From: Calamus simplicifolius
Taxonomy: Eukaryota; Streptophyta; Magnoliopsida; Arecales; Arecaceae
Direction: 5' to 3'
Length of the DNA stretch: 64,000 bases
NCBI GenBank assembly: GCA_900491605.1
Contig: UESW01003903.1
Location: 742,508 to 806,507, forward strand
How positions within the stretch are numbered: position 1 is the stretch's first letter; each line of letters starts with the position of its first letter. A program made the position numbers and the translations under genes. Below the pieces are notes generated by a model, which did no database searches, had not been told where the DNA came from, and was given only the letters and a program-made list of their open reading frames with translations. This document shows positions 46,416 to 58,449 of the stretch, one piece after another.

Positions 46416-46456
46416 TTTTTTTTTTTTTTTTTTTTTTGGGGGGGGGGGGGGGGGGG
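46416..46456. repeat. Joined oligo-T/oligo-G tract
   Basis: 22 T followed directly by 19 G, about 165 bp after the glutaredoxin-like stop codon. It is the same arrangement as at 11798-11844 but with different flanks. Confidence 0.85.
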
Positions 46457-49400
46457 ATGTAGGAGGACTTATGAGGGTTTTTTTTTTTTTTTTTTGTCCA
46501 CTGCGTTAATAAGTTATATATATTATGTTGGAAGATAGAAGCAAACAGCCGATGATTACGTTTAAAAAAAATCAAGAAATTATGGTATTTGATGAGATAA
46601 TGACACGATGAATATGTCGCTATATATATATATATATATTAAATTAAAGCAAGCATTTACAATCCTCCTCCTTTTTTTCATAATAATTTATAAAGATAAG
46701 ATGCCATTCAACTCAAGATACTAGAAACTGGTAGGTGTCTTTTTTTTTTTTTTTCCTCGTCGATGGTTTGCTAATTATATGGATATCGGTAGGTTGTCTC
46801 TTGTGCCACACGTTGCATATTCTTTAATCTGGTAATCGAATTAGATTATAGAAAGTAGTATGTTTTATTTTAAGCATGAAGAGGTTACAGCGAGACCTTA
46901 TCATGCGTTCGAAACCTTTTTTTTTTTTTTTTTTTTTTTTTTGTGGTGTTTAGAGCTTTCCAACTCGCAAGTTTCTCTTCAAGTTCCAAGCTCGGTAACA
47001 TCAGAATCCGTCTCAACGTTAACGCAGCCGCGGCGTATCGGGCCGGTCAGGGCTCTCGTGTTTGGTCTCGAGAGTCCCGAGACATCGTTATAGAAGGCTT
47101 GCTTGCTGATGGAGATACGAGCATCATGTGGTGGTGGGCCTTCGATGTCTTGGTACCTCGTTATTTCGTTATGCGAGACCGTGATGGATGGTGGGTTGTC
47201 AAGTTAAGCTAGCTGGCGACAATGAGAATTCATTGCCCTTCTGGCCTTCTCCTTTACTGTTGAGATTGCTCTGGTACTGGTAGGCCGTGGACTATGAGTA
47301 CCTGGCCCTCCCCCCCAGGTTTGTGGTAAGCTGGAAGGCCCATGAAGTCATAGAAGCAGCAGAAACAAGTTAATAGGAGAGTATCTAGAATATTCAATCA
47401 TGCTTGGAAAGAATTAGACAGCCATATAGCTAGGAATAAGCGATTCTTTTGTAGACAGTCCCGTGATCAATCCATACCAAGTCATGCATACGCTTTAGAC
47501 ATAGCGTAGATTTTGAGTGGGAGAAAGATTGTATAATTAGTTTGACAGGTTGAAGGATGTCTTTGAACGTAATGCCGAGGAAAGTGGAAATAAATGGGGA
47601 TGGTTAGCGTCCATTGGCGGCTCCTGCACTTGTTGCACTCTAAAGTCCATCGAATGGAATTTTCTTTTAGGCCAATCTCTGGAAAGGACCGACATGGAAT
47701 TCCTTTCCTCTTTTTGCGTCGCTGTCTCGTCAGCGCTTATGGCATGAAGTTGGTATTTGAACGCCTCCTTGGATCTAAATGATCCAGAGAAAGTACTGCG
47801 AATGTGAGGCAAGCGTAGTAGGATGAGACGGTGTTGAAGTAGGCTAGGCTACTCAATTTTGGGCATTCGCGCTAGAAGACCCACAAATCAACGTACGTTG
47901 CACCAATGAAATGATGCCAAAATCTGATACTAGAATTTAGGATGGATGATGAAGATGCCAACAAGGGCCGATACTCAAAGTAAATATAAAGGAAGTAAGG
48001 ATGCCCAAGGGCAAACGTTACAGCCTTGGGATTATGAAGTATAGCTTTACAGGAGGTTGATTAAGGAGATGGGTTATACTATTGTAGTAATTGTGAATAG
48101 ATTCTCTTATTGTGGTGATATGCTTTATTATTATTATTATTATGAATAGAGGAGTAATGAAATTATATGGATTGCCCAAATTGTAAGCCATACATCTTGC
48201 TACGACGAGTCCATCTTTCTATTTGGAACTATACAGGGTTTCATAAGCTGCGTTCTTAGCAAGCAAGCATTCGCTTTTTATCAATCCACTTAGAAATGCA
48301 TGTGTACCAGCTTGGACACCACCTGCCAACTTGCCAGGGATGTGTTTCTCAATCGTCATGTTGATGTTAATAGCGACACTAACATAAACTAGATTGCCAC
48401 ATAATCATCTTGTGGGAAGCGAAAGTTTTTTGCACCATCAAATTGGAAGAAAGGAGAGGAGAAGACAGAAGACGGAAAATAATCTGAACTCCAAGGGGGG
48501 GACACCAGATGAACGCACGTTTCTTTGTTTCCATGTGTTGTGGTATCAGTTGTATGCCTATATTTGTTATTATTAATAATCTATAAGATATTGGGAGACA
48601 TCGCTACCTAAAAAAACTATCGTGGCTTTGCGTCTGAATGATACTTCACACGGCAACACCAGGTAAGAGATACCAACCTATCGGCTGGAAAGAGATTAGA
48701 TGAATGCTAATCATTTGGTAGTCTTGTTTGATGCTGGTCAACCAGGAATAATAATAATAATCGATCATGGGCTGGTGGGTGGCCTATTAGTTCAACATGC
48801 TAACCCATAGGACCATTTTGGTGGCTCAATTCATTCGGATTTCTAGCATTTGCTTTACAAACTTAAATTCCACAGAATGATCTTTTGGATGCGTGAGCTA
48901 CGTTGCCATCTGATCCTGGTTGGAAGCATTTCGAAAAGGAGATTTGCCCATTCCACAATATCCTCCATCACGAGACGTTAATTCTCCAGTAATGAATGAT
49001 GAATGGTCACCCTGCATGCTTCTTTTACGATTTTGCTGGTGGATGACCAGTACAACTTTGAATGAAGTCAGTCAGTCTTGAGCATTTGGGTTATACTTCA
49101 CTTCTTCGTACTATTCTTTTGAAGGTACTCAATCTCTTTTGAGATTGCTTTTTCTAAACACGCCGTGCGGATTTTGAAATTTGAATGGACTTACACAATG
49201 CATGAATTGTAAGAAGGTTCAAAATCGAACTTTCAACGCGCGGGCAATGCTCTATGTGCATGGGCCCAAAGGCCACTGTAAAATGATTTGGGTAACAAAC
49301 TTAAAATTTTAGGTCCACAAGCCAATCCTGTACGTTTGCTGTCGACGTACAATGAAGCCACAACGGGCTCGCGGCACGCAAGACCAGGGAGCGGATCACA

Positions 49401-49623
49401 TTAATCTTTTATGGAAGCAATACTGAGATAGCACAAGGATATAAATGAATATAAAGGATTGAGGGGGAAAAAAAACAAAAACAAAAGAGGAGATAATACA
49501 AACCATACGGAATTAATATGGTTCAGTCACTTACGTTCAAAGAAAAGCAAAGAATTTTACTATTAAAAACTGAAATACAGAATACAATAATAGCATCTCC
49601 CACGAGAACCGAACGAAGAGGGG

Positions 49624-49655
49624 AAAATAAATAAATAAATAAATAAATAAATAAA
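49624..49655. repeat. AAAT tetranucleotide microsatellite
   Basis: About eight AAAT units in intergenic DNA. Confidence 0.9.
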
Positions 49656-50689
49656 GAGACAAACGAGAAAGGAGGCATACCTGGATTCACATCTCAAAAT
49701 CTACCCTTCAAATAGATCTCTTCTTATGCTTCTCCACGAAACAACCATCAGTGATAAATCCTTGGCTAAATAAAAAAAGTCAATGAAATCTCATTTATTA
49801 GCTCAACAGAAAGAAATAGACTAGACAAGACCTTCACCAAGGAACTGCTCAAAATTCTAATCATTGATCCCTTTTTATTTCTGTTATTTGGCATCTCTGA
49901 TGGAAACCTTTTGATATACGATACAAACATGATAATTTGTTGATATACTATATTGGGCATGTGTGTATGTATATATTAGAAAAATAATAATTTAAACTAT
50001 ATATATGACCTAATTTGAAATGTTTATCAAGAAAACATATGTTTATGTTTTATTGACGTATACTATATTTTATGGATACACATTTTACATTTCATGAATA
50101 TATTTCATCAAATCAAGTAATACATAATCAAAACTATGCTCGATCGAGTCTCCTTAATATCTTAATCATGCTAGTCTGACTTCGAATACCTTCTAAAGAT
50201 CTCCAATTACAATTAGCTTAATTTATTATTCATGGAATCATTTTTAATAGGATGAGGATGATGAACGAAAACCGTAATGGCAAGGCGAAGATTTCAAGTT
50301 TGAATATATTTAAAGTGTTGTGATTTGATAGGAAGATGGAAGTTGATCAAGAGAGATGATGAAACGAAAGAGAGAAGAATTGATGGTACTTCAAGTCTTC
50401 AACAGTTATGAGCTATGGTATGCCAAGAAGACCCCCTCATATAATATGTTTCCAGGTTAGTTTTGAAATCTAATTTTTTCCCCATTTTTATAACAAAAAA
50501 TAAACTCTGTTCCCATTCTATTACTATAAATAAAAATCTTTTTCATATCAATTCCCACTTTCTGAAAAATAATAAATTTTCATCTCCTTCTCATCCCCAT
50601 CCTATTCGACCATAATATATAAAATTTTAATAAAAAATATATTTATTAATATAACTAATTTTTTAAATATATTAATAAATTTAAAATTT

Positions 50690-50954
50690 TAAGAGAAAAT
50701 CGATTACGATGGTTTGGACATATACAACGTAAACCTTTAAATGCTCCGGTTAAAAAGAGTGATCTTTTAACAATTCATGGTAAGAATAGAGGTAGAGGCA
50801 GACCTAAATTAACATGAGCAAAAATAATTAAAAAAGATATAATTATTTATAATTTAAATATTAACTTGACCTTGAATAGAATAGAGTGAAGGAAGCAGAT
50901 TCATGTAGCCAACCCCATATAGTTGGAAAAAGACTTAGATGAGTTGAGTTGATT
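50690..50954 (+). mobile_element. RTE-type LINE 3' fragment with 19-bp target duplication
   Basis: The translation shows the C terminus of an RTE polyprotein: RLRWFGHIQRKPLNAPVKKS, then GKNRGRGRPKLT, and a tail reading HVANPI. Stops are present. The DNA ends in AAAGACTTAGATGAGTTGAG. Nearly identical 19-bp flanks (ATTAAYAAATTTAAAATTT) at 50671-50689 and 50955-50973 mark the insertion. Confidence 0.88.
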
Positions 50955-50973
50955 ATTAACAAATTTAAAATTT

Positions 50974-51350
50974 ACTTCTTAAATTCATACATATTACTAA
51001 AATAATTAAAAATTAAAAATAAAATTTTAAATTAAATTAATAATTATATATTATTTAAATATAGGAAAATATTATAATACTTAAGTATGAAACTAATAAA
51101 ACAAAAAAATAGAATGTAATGGGATTTATTTATTCTCATCGCTATATTATCCTTAACAGTGGAGATAGAAGTAATTGTAATCTCTATCTTTTTTTTTTTA
51201 TAGAAGATGAAAAATTATTGATGATCTTTATTTTATTATTGAAATTGTCATTCAACATAGGACATGGATGGAAATGTGGAAAGATTTTGCATGGCAGGTG
51301 CCACGACCGATGATTTAGCACAAATCAAACGATACTGGGACCATTTAAAA
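50974..51350. other. AT-rich spacer
   Basis: AT-rich sequence between two LINE fragments. No coding sequence recognised. Confidence 0.5.
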
Positions 51351-51364
51351 GTTCACTACTGATG

Positions 51365-51658
51365 TGGCTCCGTCAGGATCCTAGTATCTGTTTGTCGTCT
51401 AACTCCTTGATCATCGACATCCGGTCCATCCTTCAGGGAGTTCAGCATGCCCTGATCCAGCATATTTATAGGGAAGCTAACTCTGCGGCTGATTGGATCG
51501 CTGTTAGAGTTGCGGACCATTCTGGGTTTTGGAATTGGAAGTAGGGCGATGCTTGCCCTCCTATTCTATCCCAACTTTTGTATTATAATATTTTGGACTT
51601 GACTTATCCTAAAATAGTGTGATCATCCGTTTGTACAAAAAAAAAAAAAAAAAAAAAA
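51365..51658 (+). mobile_element. L1-type LINE 3' end with perfect target duplication
   Basis: A 294-bp insertion ending in a run of about 22 A. It is flanked by perfect copies of GTTCACTACTGATG at 51351-51364 and 51659-51672, possibly extended by the preceding A residues. It encodes the last part of a LINE RNase H domain (HIYREANSAADWIAVRVADH) through to the stop at 51542-51544. The reading frame is intact, so the insertion may be fairly young. Confidence 0.9.
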
Positions 51659-51672
51659 GTTCACTACTGATG

Positions 51673-52200
51673 GACAATCCTTTGGCACTATTAAATGTGC
51701 GAGATGTGTGCCATGCATCCTATAAGTAAGGTGCAATGGACAGCTGGTCGGATTAGAACTCGAGTCTTAATTTTGCTCTTGCTGCCCTAGATCGAGCAAA
51801 TGAAATATGAATTAAATTGTTTACGGTCCTGAGTTTCTTCTCGGAACTCGAGAGTGAAGTTAGGTTTGAGGGTGGCGGATGAACATGGACGTCTAGTTAA
51901 ATAATAGAGACAAATATAATATGGCAATGTTCTGTTATTCTAGTTTCTGTGGCCTGGCCTGCTTTGCATAGGACTCCTCATCTCTAGGCGAGAGATTGGG
52001 GTGAGCCGTAGATATATGCGCCAAGGCCAATAAAGAAGCATATCTCGGCTGCCGTCCACGAAGGGGCAGGCCTCTATACATGCTAAATAATTTTATAGTT
52101 ATGCTGGTCTAGAAAATGGTTGGGCAGCGGCTACTTCAAACTATTGTCCATTTGAATGCAGCCAAATTAACCTTATATATATATATATATAATAGCTGAT
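51673..52200. other. Intergenic DNA
   Basis: No gene recognised. A TA microsatellite lies at about 52171-52190. CTGAT at 52196-52200 is the left target duplication of the copia element that follows. Confidence 0.5.
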
Positions 52201-52477
52201 TGATAAAAAAGGATAAGCTAATTGATATTATATTTTTGATTTCTTTCTTATCATGCTGAATTATGAAAGAATATATGACCTTTTATAATTACAAAATAAC
52301 TCTTTATCTATCAGAAATATATATATTACTTAATTTATCATAATAGCAGCAATTTTCTATGCAACTAATAGCAACAACTTCCTATGTAACTAATAAGTTT
52401 TTAAGGTACTCTTTGATTTTTTTCAGAAATTTCTTCTTTCAAAATCTCTTTGAAAATATAAAGTTTAATTTTCAACA
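52201..52477 (-). repeat. Copia 3' LTR
   Basis: Plus-strand edges are TGATAAAAAAGG and TTTTCAACA, 277 bp. It aligns over its length with 56523-56796, including the paired CTATGCAACTAATAGCA blocks. Confidence 0.85.
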
Positions 52478-52499
52478 CCCTCCTTAAACTTGATTCTTC

Positions 52500-54224
52500 A
52501 TGACTCCAAGCATGCTCTTTAGCTTTTTGAACTCTTTTGTTGAAATATGAAGAAGTTGTACTTCTTTGTTTTTGATACAAGCTCGAATGGAGCAAAATCT
52601 TGTATCAATATGCTTATTTCGATCCTTGAAGACTAGATTTTTGGAATTGTTATCAACAAAATATTGGTTGGCTCTTTCTGTGAAATCTTTATTTCTTGTA
52701 GAAGTTTTGAAGCCACAGTGCATGACAAACACAATTTATTGTTGCAACATACTCTGCTTCACATGATAAAAGTGTAACAATTTGTTGTTTCTTTGAAAAT
52801 CATGTAAATGCTGCATCTCCAATATAAAAGGCAAATCCACTTTACTTTTTCTATCATCAATATCTTCTGCCCATTTACTATCACAAAATCCAACAACTTT
52901 ATTGGGTTAGTAGATGAATAAAAGATGCTATAATTTTGTGTACATTTGATATATCGAAAAATTCTTTTTGTAACAATTAAATGATTCATTCTTGGCTTCT
53001 CCATGTAATGACTTATAACTACAACACTATAAGCAATATCCGCCTTGTATTTGTGAGATATCTTAAGCTTCCAATCAAACTTTTATAATATATTGGATTG
53101 ATAAGATCTCCTTCTTCATCTTTACTTAGTTTAGTGTTGTATTCAATTGGGGTGGTGCTAGAATTGCAATTCTTCATCTTAATTTTTTTTTTTTTTTTTT
53201 GCATATTTGCTTTGTAAAATGAATATGCCTTCATCTGATTGGTTGGCTTTAATACCCAGAAGATAAGACGTTAAGCCAAGATCCGTCGTCTCAAATTCTT
53301 TAATCATTGAAGTTTTGGAAACTTCAATCATTGCAAGACTATTTTCTGTGAATATCAAATCATCCACATATAGGCAAACAAATAGAACATCATTAATATG
53401 ATTAGTCATGATATGAAGAGAATGTTCCAGAAAGCATTTTCGAAAACTATTTTTAGAAAATACTTCTCAATCCTTGTATTCCAAGCTCGTGGAGCTTGTT
53501 TCAATCCATAAAGAGCTCTTTTGAGTTTGTAGACTTTGCCTTCTTATCCTTTTTGAATGAAATCCAAAGGTTGTTTTACATAGACTTCTTCATTTAAATG
53601 GCCATTCAAAAAAGCTGATTTCACATCCATTTGAAAATTTTTTTATTTCATTTGAGTTGCTAAGGAAATAAGAAGGTGTACCATTTCCATTTGAACAATA
53701 AGAGAAAAAACTTTATTATAGTCAATGCTATATTGTTGTTTGTAGCCTTTTACTACCAAGCGGGCTTTGTGTTTTTCTATTTATTCACTTGCATTTGTTT
53801 TTGTCTTATACACCCATTTGACTCCAATGGCTTGATGACCTTGGAAAAGATTTGTGAGTTTCCAAGTATCATTTTTCTCAATTGATGAAATTTTTTCATC
53901 CATGGCATTTCTATTTTTCTTCTTTATTTGCTTCATGGAACTCAATTGGATCATAACCTGTAAAAAGATAAAATATAGTATAATAATTAGCATCAAGACG
54001 TCTTGTGACATCAAGCGACTCTTGCACACTCCGAGTTTTGTGTATTTTATTTGAGGACGAGCCACTTGAACTTTCTTATGGAAATGGATGTCTTGAACTT
54101 TGTTGTGGGGTTGATGAAATTTCTTTTTAATACTGTGACTCTTCTTCTTCTTTAATATATGCCTCATTTTCTTGCATTTTATTGTTATCTTGCCAGCTCT
54201 ACATTTGCTTTTTATCAAATTCAA
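52500..54224 (-). pseudogene. Copia reverse transcriptase and RNase H remnant
   Basis: The RT starts near 53910 with WKLTNLFQGHQAIGVKWVYK. The catalytic YVDD (VCLYVDDLIF) is encoded by the complement of 53359-53370, followed by FETTDLGLTSYLLGI. RNase H segments at 53004-52484 include NHLIVTKRIFRYIKCTQNY. Frameshifts and stops separate the parts. Confidence 0.8.
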
Positions 54225-55119
54225 TATCTCTTGAAAAAATCACTTTCTTTATAATAGGATTATACAACTTATAGCCACTTAAATTTTCAGCATATCCTAA
54301 AAGAATACACTTTTCTCCTTTGTCATCAAGTTTGATCCTTTTCTCATTAAGCAGTTTGACATAAGCAACACTTCTAAGGATGCGAAGATGATCAATCTTA
54401 GGCTTGTACGAACTCCATGCTTGCTCAGGTGTCATATTGTGAAGTATTTTGAGAAAAATCTGTTCAACAAATAAATTGCATAAGCAACTGCTTCTTTCCA
54501 AAATTTTTTAGGTATATTTTTATCTTTCAATGTACATCGAACCATATTTAAAATAGTTCAATTTTTTCTTTTTGAAACTCCATTTTGCTGAGATGAATAA
54601 GGCATGATAACTTGAAAATATGCTTTGAAAAGATTTTAAAACTTATTGGATAAATACTCATCACCACGATCCGATCTCAAAGCTTTAATTTGAAAACCAC
54701 TTTGTTTTTCAAACTTAAATTCCTTAAATTTTTGAAACACTTCACTCTTTTTTTTAATAAATAAATCCATGTCTTTCCAGAATAATCATCAGTGAAGGAA
54801 AGATAATATTCATTACCTCTCATAGTTGTTGGTTTGATTAGGCCGCAAACATCTGGATATGTCAATTCCAAGGGCTTTGTTGCTCTTCTTGATCTTTCTG
54901 AAATAAAGGTTCTCCTTTGTTGCTTTCCAACTATGCAAGTTTCACATTTTTTTTGAACATTTTCAACCAAGGCATCCTTGTCACCATATTCTTGCTAGAC
55001 AAAAGTTTTAATCCATCAAAGTTTAAGTGTCCATATCTAAGATGCCATAGAGTAGAGTCATCAAGAATTTGTGTCAACATATAAGAGGGGCCAACAATAT
55101 GCAAACTCAACTCAAACAT
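54199..55119 (-). pseudogene. Copia GAG-pre-integrase and integrase remnant
   Basis: At 55119-54931 is the pre-integrase zinc-binding region (LWHLRYGHLNFDGLKLLSSK). At 54970-54677 the integrase core shows CETCIVGKQQR and YYLSFTDDYSGKTWIYLL. At 54501-54199 comes the C-terminal part (MTPEQAWSSYKPKIDHLRIL, GYAENLSGYKLYNP). Frames are broken between blocks. Confidence 0.82.
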
Positions 55120-55539
55120 TCTATTTTTGACATAAGAACATATGCAATGAGAGTATTGTTGTTGTCTCTGATAGAAAGATCCAATTCTTTTATGTGAATG
55201 TCATAGCCTTTTTTAAGCAATTGGCTCAAATTAAAATGTTATTATTAATGTCTGGAACATAATAGACATCTGAAATAAAATTTTGAGTGCTATCTTTAAG
55301 CTTGATAAGGATTTTACCTTTTTCTTTAATTGATCTTTTAGAGAAGCTACCAAAAGTCACTGAGCCTTTGAAGCTTTCATCCATCTTAAAAAAACATGTC
55401 CTTTATCTCACACATATGATTGCTAGCATATGTGTCCAGATACCAAGTACTTCTTTTGATTCTTTTGATAGCACCAGTAATATTATTGTAGGCCAAAAGT
55501 AGAGTTACTTCTTCTTTTTGTTCTTTTGTAAAATAATTT

Positions 55540-56495
55540 TTTCATCAACATAATTAGCATTATCTTTGTACCAACAATCTTTAGCATGATGCCCATATTT
55601 TTTGCAAATAAAATATTATAGTGCTTGTTGTCCAAACCTTCCTTTTCCTTTAGGATTAGAAAATCTCCTTTACTACGACTTCGGGCATGGTAGTTTCTTT
55701 GTCTCGACTTCTTTATGGCTGATTTTGATGAAATCTTCCACTTCTTCCTCTTTTTCCATGGTCTCTTCCTCTTCTTCCATTGCCTCGACTATGGAAACTT
55801 GTTTTATCTTTTGGATCACCTTTCTCTTGTAATGTGAGATTTGTTTAAAGTACTTGCTCGATGGTTTCTCCTTCACCCTTTTGACAGCTTTTGCTCATGT
55901 GCTTGTAGAGAGCCTATGAGTTGCTCTATAGTTATCTCTTCTAACTCCTTTGATTCTTCAATGACTACAACAATAAAGTCAAATTTTGCATCTAAAGAGC
56001 ACAAAATATTTTTAATGACTCGAACATCAGTAATTTCTTCACCATTTCTTTTCAATTGATTGACTATAGATATCAATCTTGAAAAATAATTAGAAATTGA
56101 TTCCTCGGTTATCGTTTTGAAAGATTCAAATTCAGACCTCAAAGATTATAACCAAATCTTTTTCACCTTTTCTACTCCTTTACGTGCCTTATGTAATAAG
56201 TCCCATGCCTCCTTTGATGTTGAAGCTTCGGCGATAATCTTGAATGTGCCTTCATCTATACTATAGTAGAGTGTGTAGAGAGCCTTCTTGTCTTTCCTTT
56301 TTGACTTCTTATTTTGCTTTCTTTGCTCTTATGTGAGCATTGTTTCATCTTCGGTCAGCTCCATGTAGCCATCTTCTATAAGATATGAAACATCAAATGA
56401 TCCAAGCAAAGCCTTTATTTGGATACACCAGTTGTCATAGTTATCTTTAGTGAGTTTGTGTATTTAGGATTGAACAAAGTTCATGGAGGCCATGG
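55540..56495 (-). pseudogene. Copia gag remnant
   Basis: The gag starts about 56493 with MASMNFVQS, then a stop, then KLTKDNYDNWCIQIKALLG, typical of UBN2-type copia gags. The zinc knuckle near 55615-55575 reads YFICKKYGHHAKDCW. The first cysteine of the CCHC motif is replaced by tyrosine, a change consistent with a G-to-A transition. Confidence 0.78.
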
Positions 56496-56522
56496 ATCTT
56501 TTTGTGGCTTTGATACCAGATT

Positions 56523-56796
56523 TGATAGAAGAGGACAAGCTAATTGATATTATATTTCTGATTTCTCTCTTGTCATGTTGAATTATGAAATTATACATGA
56601 CCTTTTATAATTACAGAATGACTCTTTGTTTATCAGAAATAAATACATATTACTTAATTCATTATAATAGCAGTAACTTTTTATGCAACTAATAGCAGTA
56701 ACTTCTTATGCAACTAATAGGTTTTTAAGATACTATTTAGTTTTTTATTTTAATTTATTTTAATTTTTTAAAAAATATCAAAATTAATTTTTAACA
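56523..56796 (-). repeat. Copia 5' LTR
   Basis: Plus-strand edges are TGATAGAAGAGGACAAGC and TTTTTAACA, 274 bp. The primer-binding site lies immediately to its left on the plus strand. Confidence 0.85.
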
Positions 56797-56801
56797 CCGA
56801 T

Positions 56802-57317
56802 ATGATATCACAAATATTATGCACCATCTAGAGCATCTGTTCAGCTTCAGTACCATCTGTAGTAATTCAGAGTTTTATTCAAAAGAATTATTCAAAAGAA
56901 TCACTTTGGGATCTCATGGCCACGGTGACCAGCGGATGCAGTCCCCCATCGAAGCAAGGGACAAATAGCCTGCAGTAGTTGCAGAAGAAAAGAAAGAGCT
57001 CCAAGGCGGATTGCAACCACATGGCGGTCCATCCACGGTTACATGAAAGAGACTGATCTGAGATTTCTCGCACCAGGGCACGATAGTGGTGATGACATGA
57101 CAACGCGAGGACGACAGAGAAGAATTTTATCCTTTCCTAATTGGTCATTTGGATGCCTTAATCTAACTCATTGGTTCCAGGACACGATGGTGGTGACATG
57201 GCAACGCGCGCGAGCACGACGACATTCCGGTGAGAGAATTTTGTCCTTTTTTTATCATTTGGATGCCTTGATGTAACTCGTTGGCTTGTGCGGTCTGACA
57301 GTTGAAAGTAACGACAC
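56802..57317. other. Intergenic DNA
   Basis: No gene recognised. Two stretches around 57040-57130 and 57150-57240 repeat each other loosely (CACGATRGTGGTGA, then CAACGCG), suggesting a small local duplication. Confidence 0.4.
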
Positions 57318-57320
57318 TTA

Positions 57321-57584
57321 GGGGATATTCTTGAATTTTTTTTATTCCTAAATGCTATAACTAAAATAGATAGATTTGAAAAAATTTAATCGAATGAAAT
57401 AATTTATATTTAATCATGAATTATTTCTTGAACTTATTTTCTAAAAAATCCCGGAACAACTAAAGTTATCATTTGATGACAGACTTGTAATTTTAAAAAG
57501 ATGCTTATTCCCTAAGCTATCCCCTGGATAAATGCTATCATGTACATTTATCCAGGGATAGCTTTTGGGGTATCAAACACACCC
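57321..57584. mobile_element. MITE copy 1 of a tandem trio
   Basis: 264 bp between TTA trinucleotides at 57318-57320 and 57585-57587. The right end reads GGATAGCTTTTGGGGTATCA then AACACACCC. It is homologous along its length to copies 2 and 3. The left end is degraded relative to them (GGGGATATTC). Short size, TTA target and terminal repeats suggest a PIF/Harbinger (Tourist-like) MITE. Confidence 0.75.
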
Positions 57585-57587
57585 TTA

Positions 57588-57870
57588 GGCTGTGTTTGAT
57601 ATGGGGATAAGGTGAGATATCCTCTGGATATCCCCAAATGCTATAGCTAGAGGGAATAGTTCTGAAAAAGTTTAACCATAGGGGATAACCCATGTTTAAC
57701 CATGGGTTATCCTCTGAACTTATTCCCTAGGGAACCCAGGAACAACTAAAGTTATCCCTTGATGGCAGACTTATAATTTTAAAAATGTACTTATTCCCTT
57801 AGCTATCCTCTGGATAAATGCTATCATGTACATTTATCCAGGGATAGCTTTTGGGGAGTCAAACACTATC
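57588..57870. mobile_element. MITE copy 2 of a tandem trio
   Basis: 283 bp between TTA at 57585-57587 and 57871-57873. It starts GGCTGTGTTTGATATGGGGA and ends GGGGAGTCAAACACTATC, giving imperfect terminal inverted repeats around GTGTTTGA/TCAAACAC. It holds the internal palindrome ACCCATGTTTAACCATGGGT. Confidence 0.8.
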
Positions 57871-57873
57871 TTA

Positions 57874-58167
57874 GGGAGTGTTTGAAATAGGGGATAAGAA
57901 GGGATATCCCTTGGTTATCCTTATTTATCCTCAAAAGCTATTACTAGAAGGGATATGTCTGAAAAAGTTTAACCAGAGAGGATAACTCATGTTTAACCAT
58001 AGGTTATCCCCTGAACTTATTTCATAGGGAATCCATGAACAACTAAAGTTATCCTTTGATGGCAGATTTGTAATTTTAAAAAGATGCTTATTCCCTCAGT
58101 TATCCCCTGAATAAATGCTATCCTATATATTTATCTAAAAATAACTTTTGAAAAATCAAACACTATC
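57874..58167. mobile_element. MITE copy 3 of a tandem trio
   Basis: 294 bp between TTA at 57871-57873 and 58168-58170. It starts GGGAGTGTTTGAAATAGGGG and ends AAAAATCAAACACTATC. It has the same orientation as copies 1 and 2. Confidence 0.8.
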
Positions 58168-58170
58168 TTA

Positions 58171-58440
58171 ACAAGTGTTGCATTGATCCAATTGAGACGG
58201 CATGATTGAAGCTGATGCGGCCGGAGAAGTCCAAGCAAGCAAATCCTTTCATTGGAAAAGTCAAGGGTTCCAAAGATAAGGCAACTTGCACCAGTAAACT
58301 TCCTTGATATTTATTTGTAGTTACGTGGTGATTGAAAAAGATATACAAATTAATCTTCTGTACTTTTAACTTTCTTTGATGCCTTGGTACCAATTAAAAA
58401 TCTGTAGGCTTGTCTCTACTTCAATGGACCCCCATTATCA
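58171..58440. other. Intergenic DNA with a segment repeated at 58989-59080
   Basis: 58349-58440 is an imperfect direct repeat of 58989-59080 (shared words AATCTTCTGTAC, GATGCCTTG, TAGGC, ATTA.CAT). No gene recognised. Confidence 0.4.
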
Positions 58441-58449
58441 TGATTCTAG

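Larger units (their letters stand above)
46250..50670. other. Intergenic DNA with homopolymer and microsatellite tracts
   Basis: Contains T22G19 (46416-46456), oligo-T runs near 46476-46495, 46740-46754 and 46918-46942, TA repeats near 46619-46640, TTA repeats at 48126-48146 and AAAT repeats at 49624-49655. No known gene is recognised. A GC-richer part at 46943-47212 has an open frame of 89 codons of unknown nature. 49500-49620 (ATATGGTTCAGTCACTTACG) resembles a short piece of a plant LTR, without visible ends. Confidence 0.45.
52201..56796 (-). mobile_element. Decayed full-length Ty1/copia retrotransposon
   Basis: LTRs lie at 52201-52477 and 56523-56796. On the minus strand the order is gag, integrase, RT, RNase H, as in copia. 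The primer-binding site next to the right LTR is TGGTATCAAAGCC, complementary to plant initiator-Met tRNA. A purine tract (AAGGAGGG) adjoins the left LTR. Flanks are CTGAT (52196-52200) and CCGAT (56797-56801), a 5-bp duplication with one change. LTRs differ at many sites and the coding region has many stops, so this is an old, dead copy. Confidence 0.9.
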
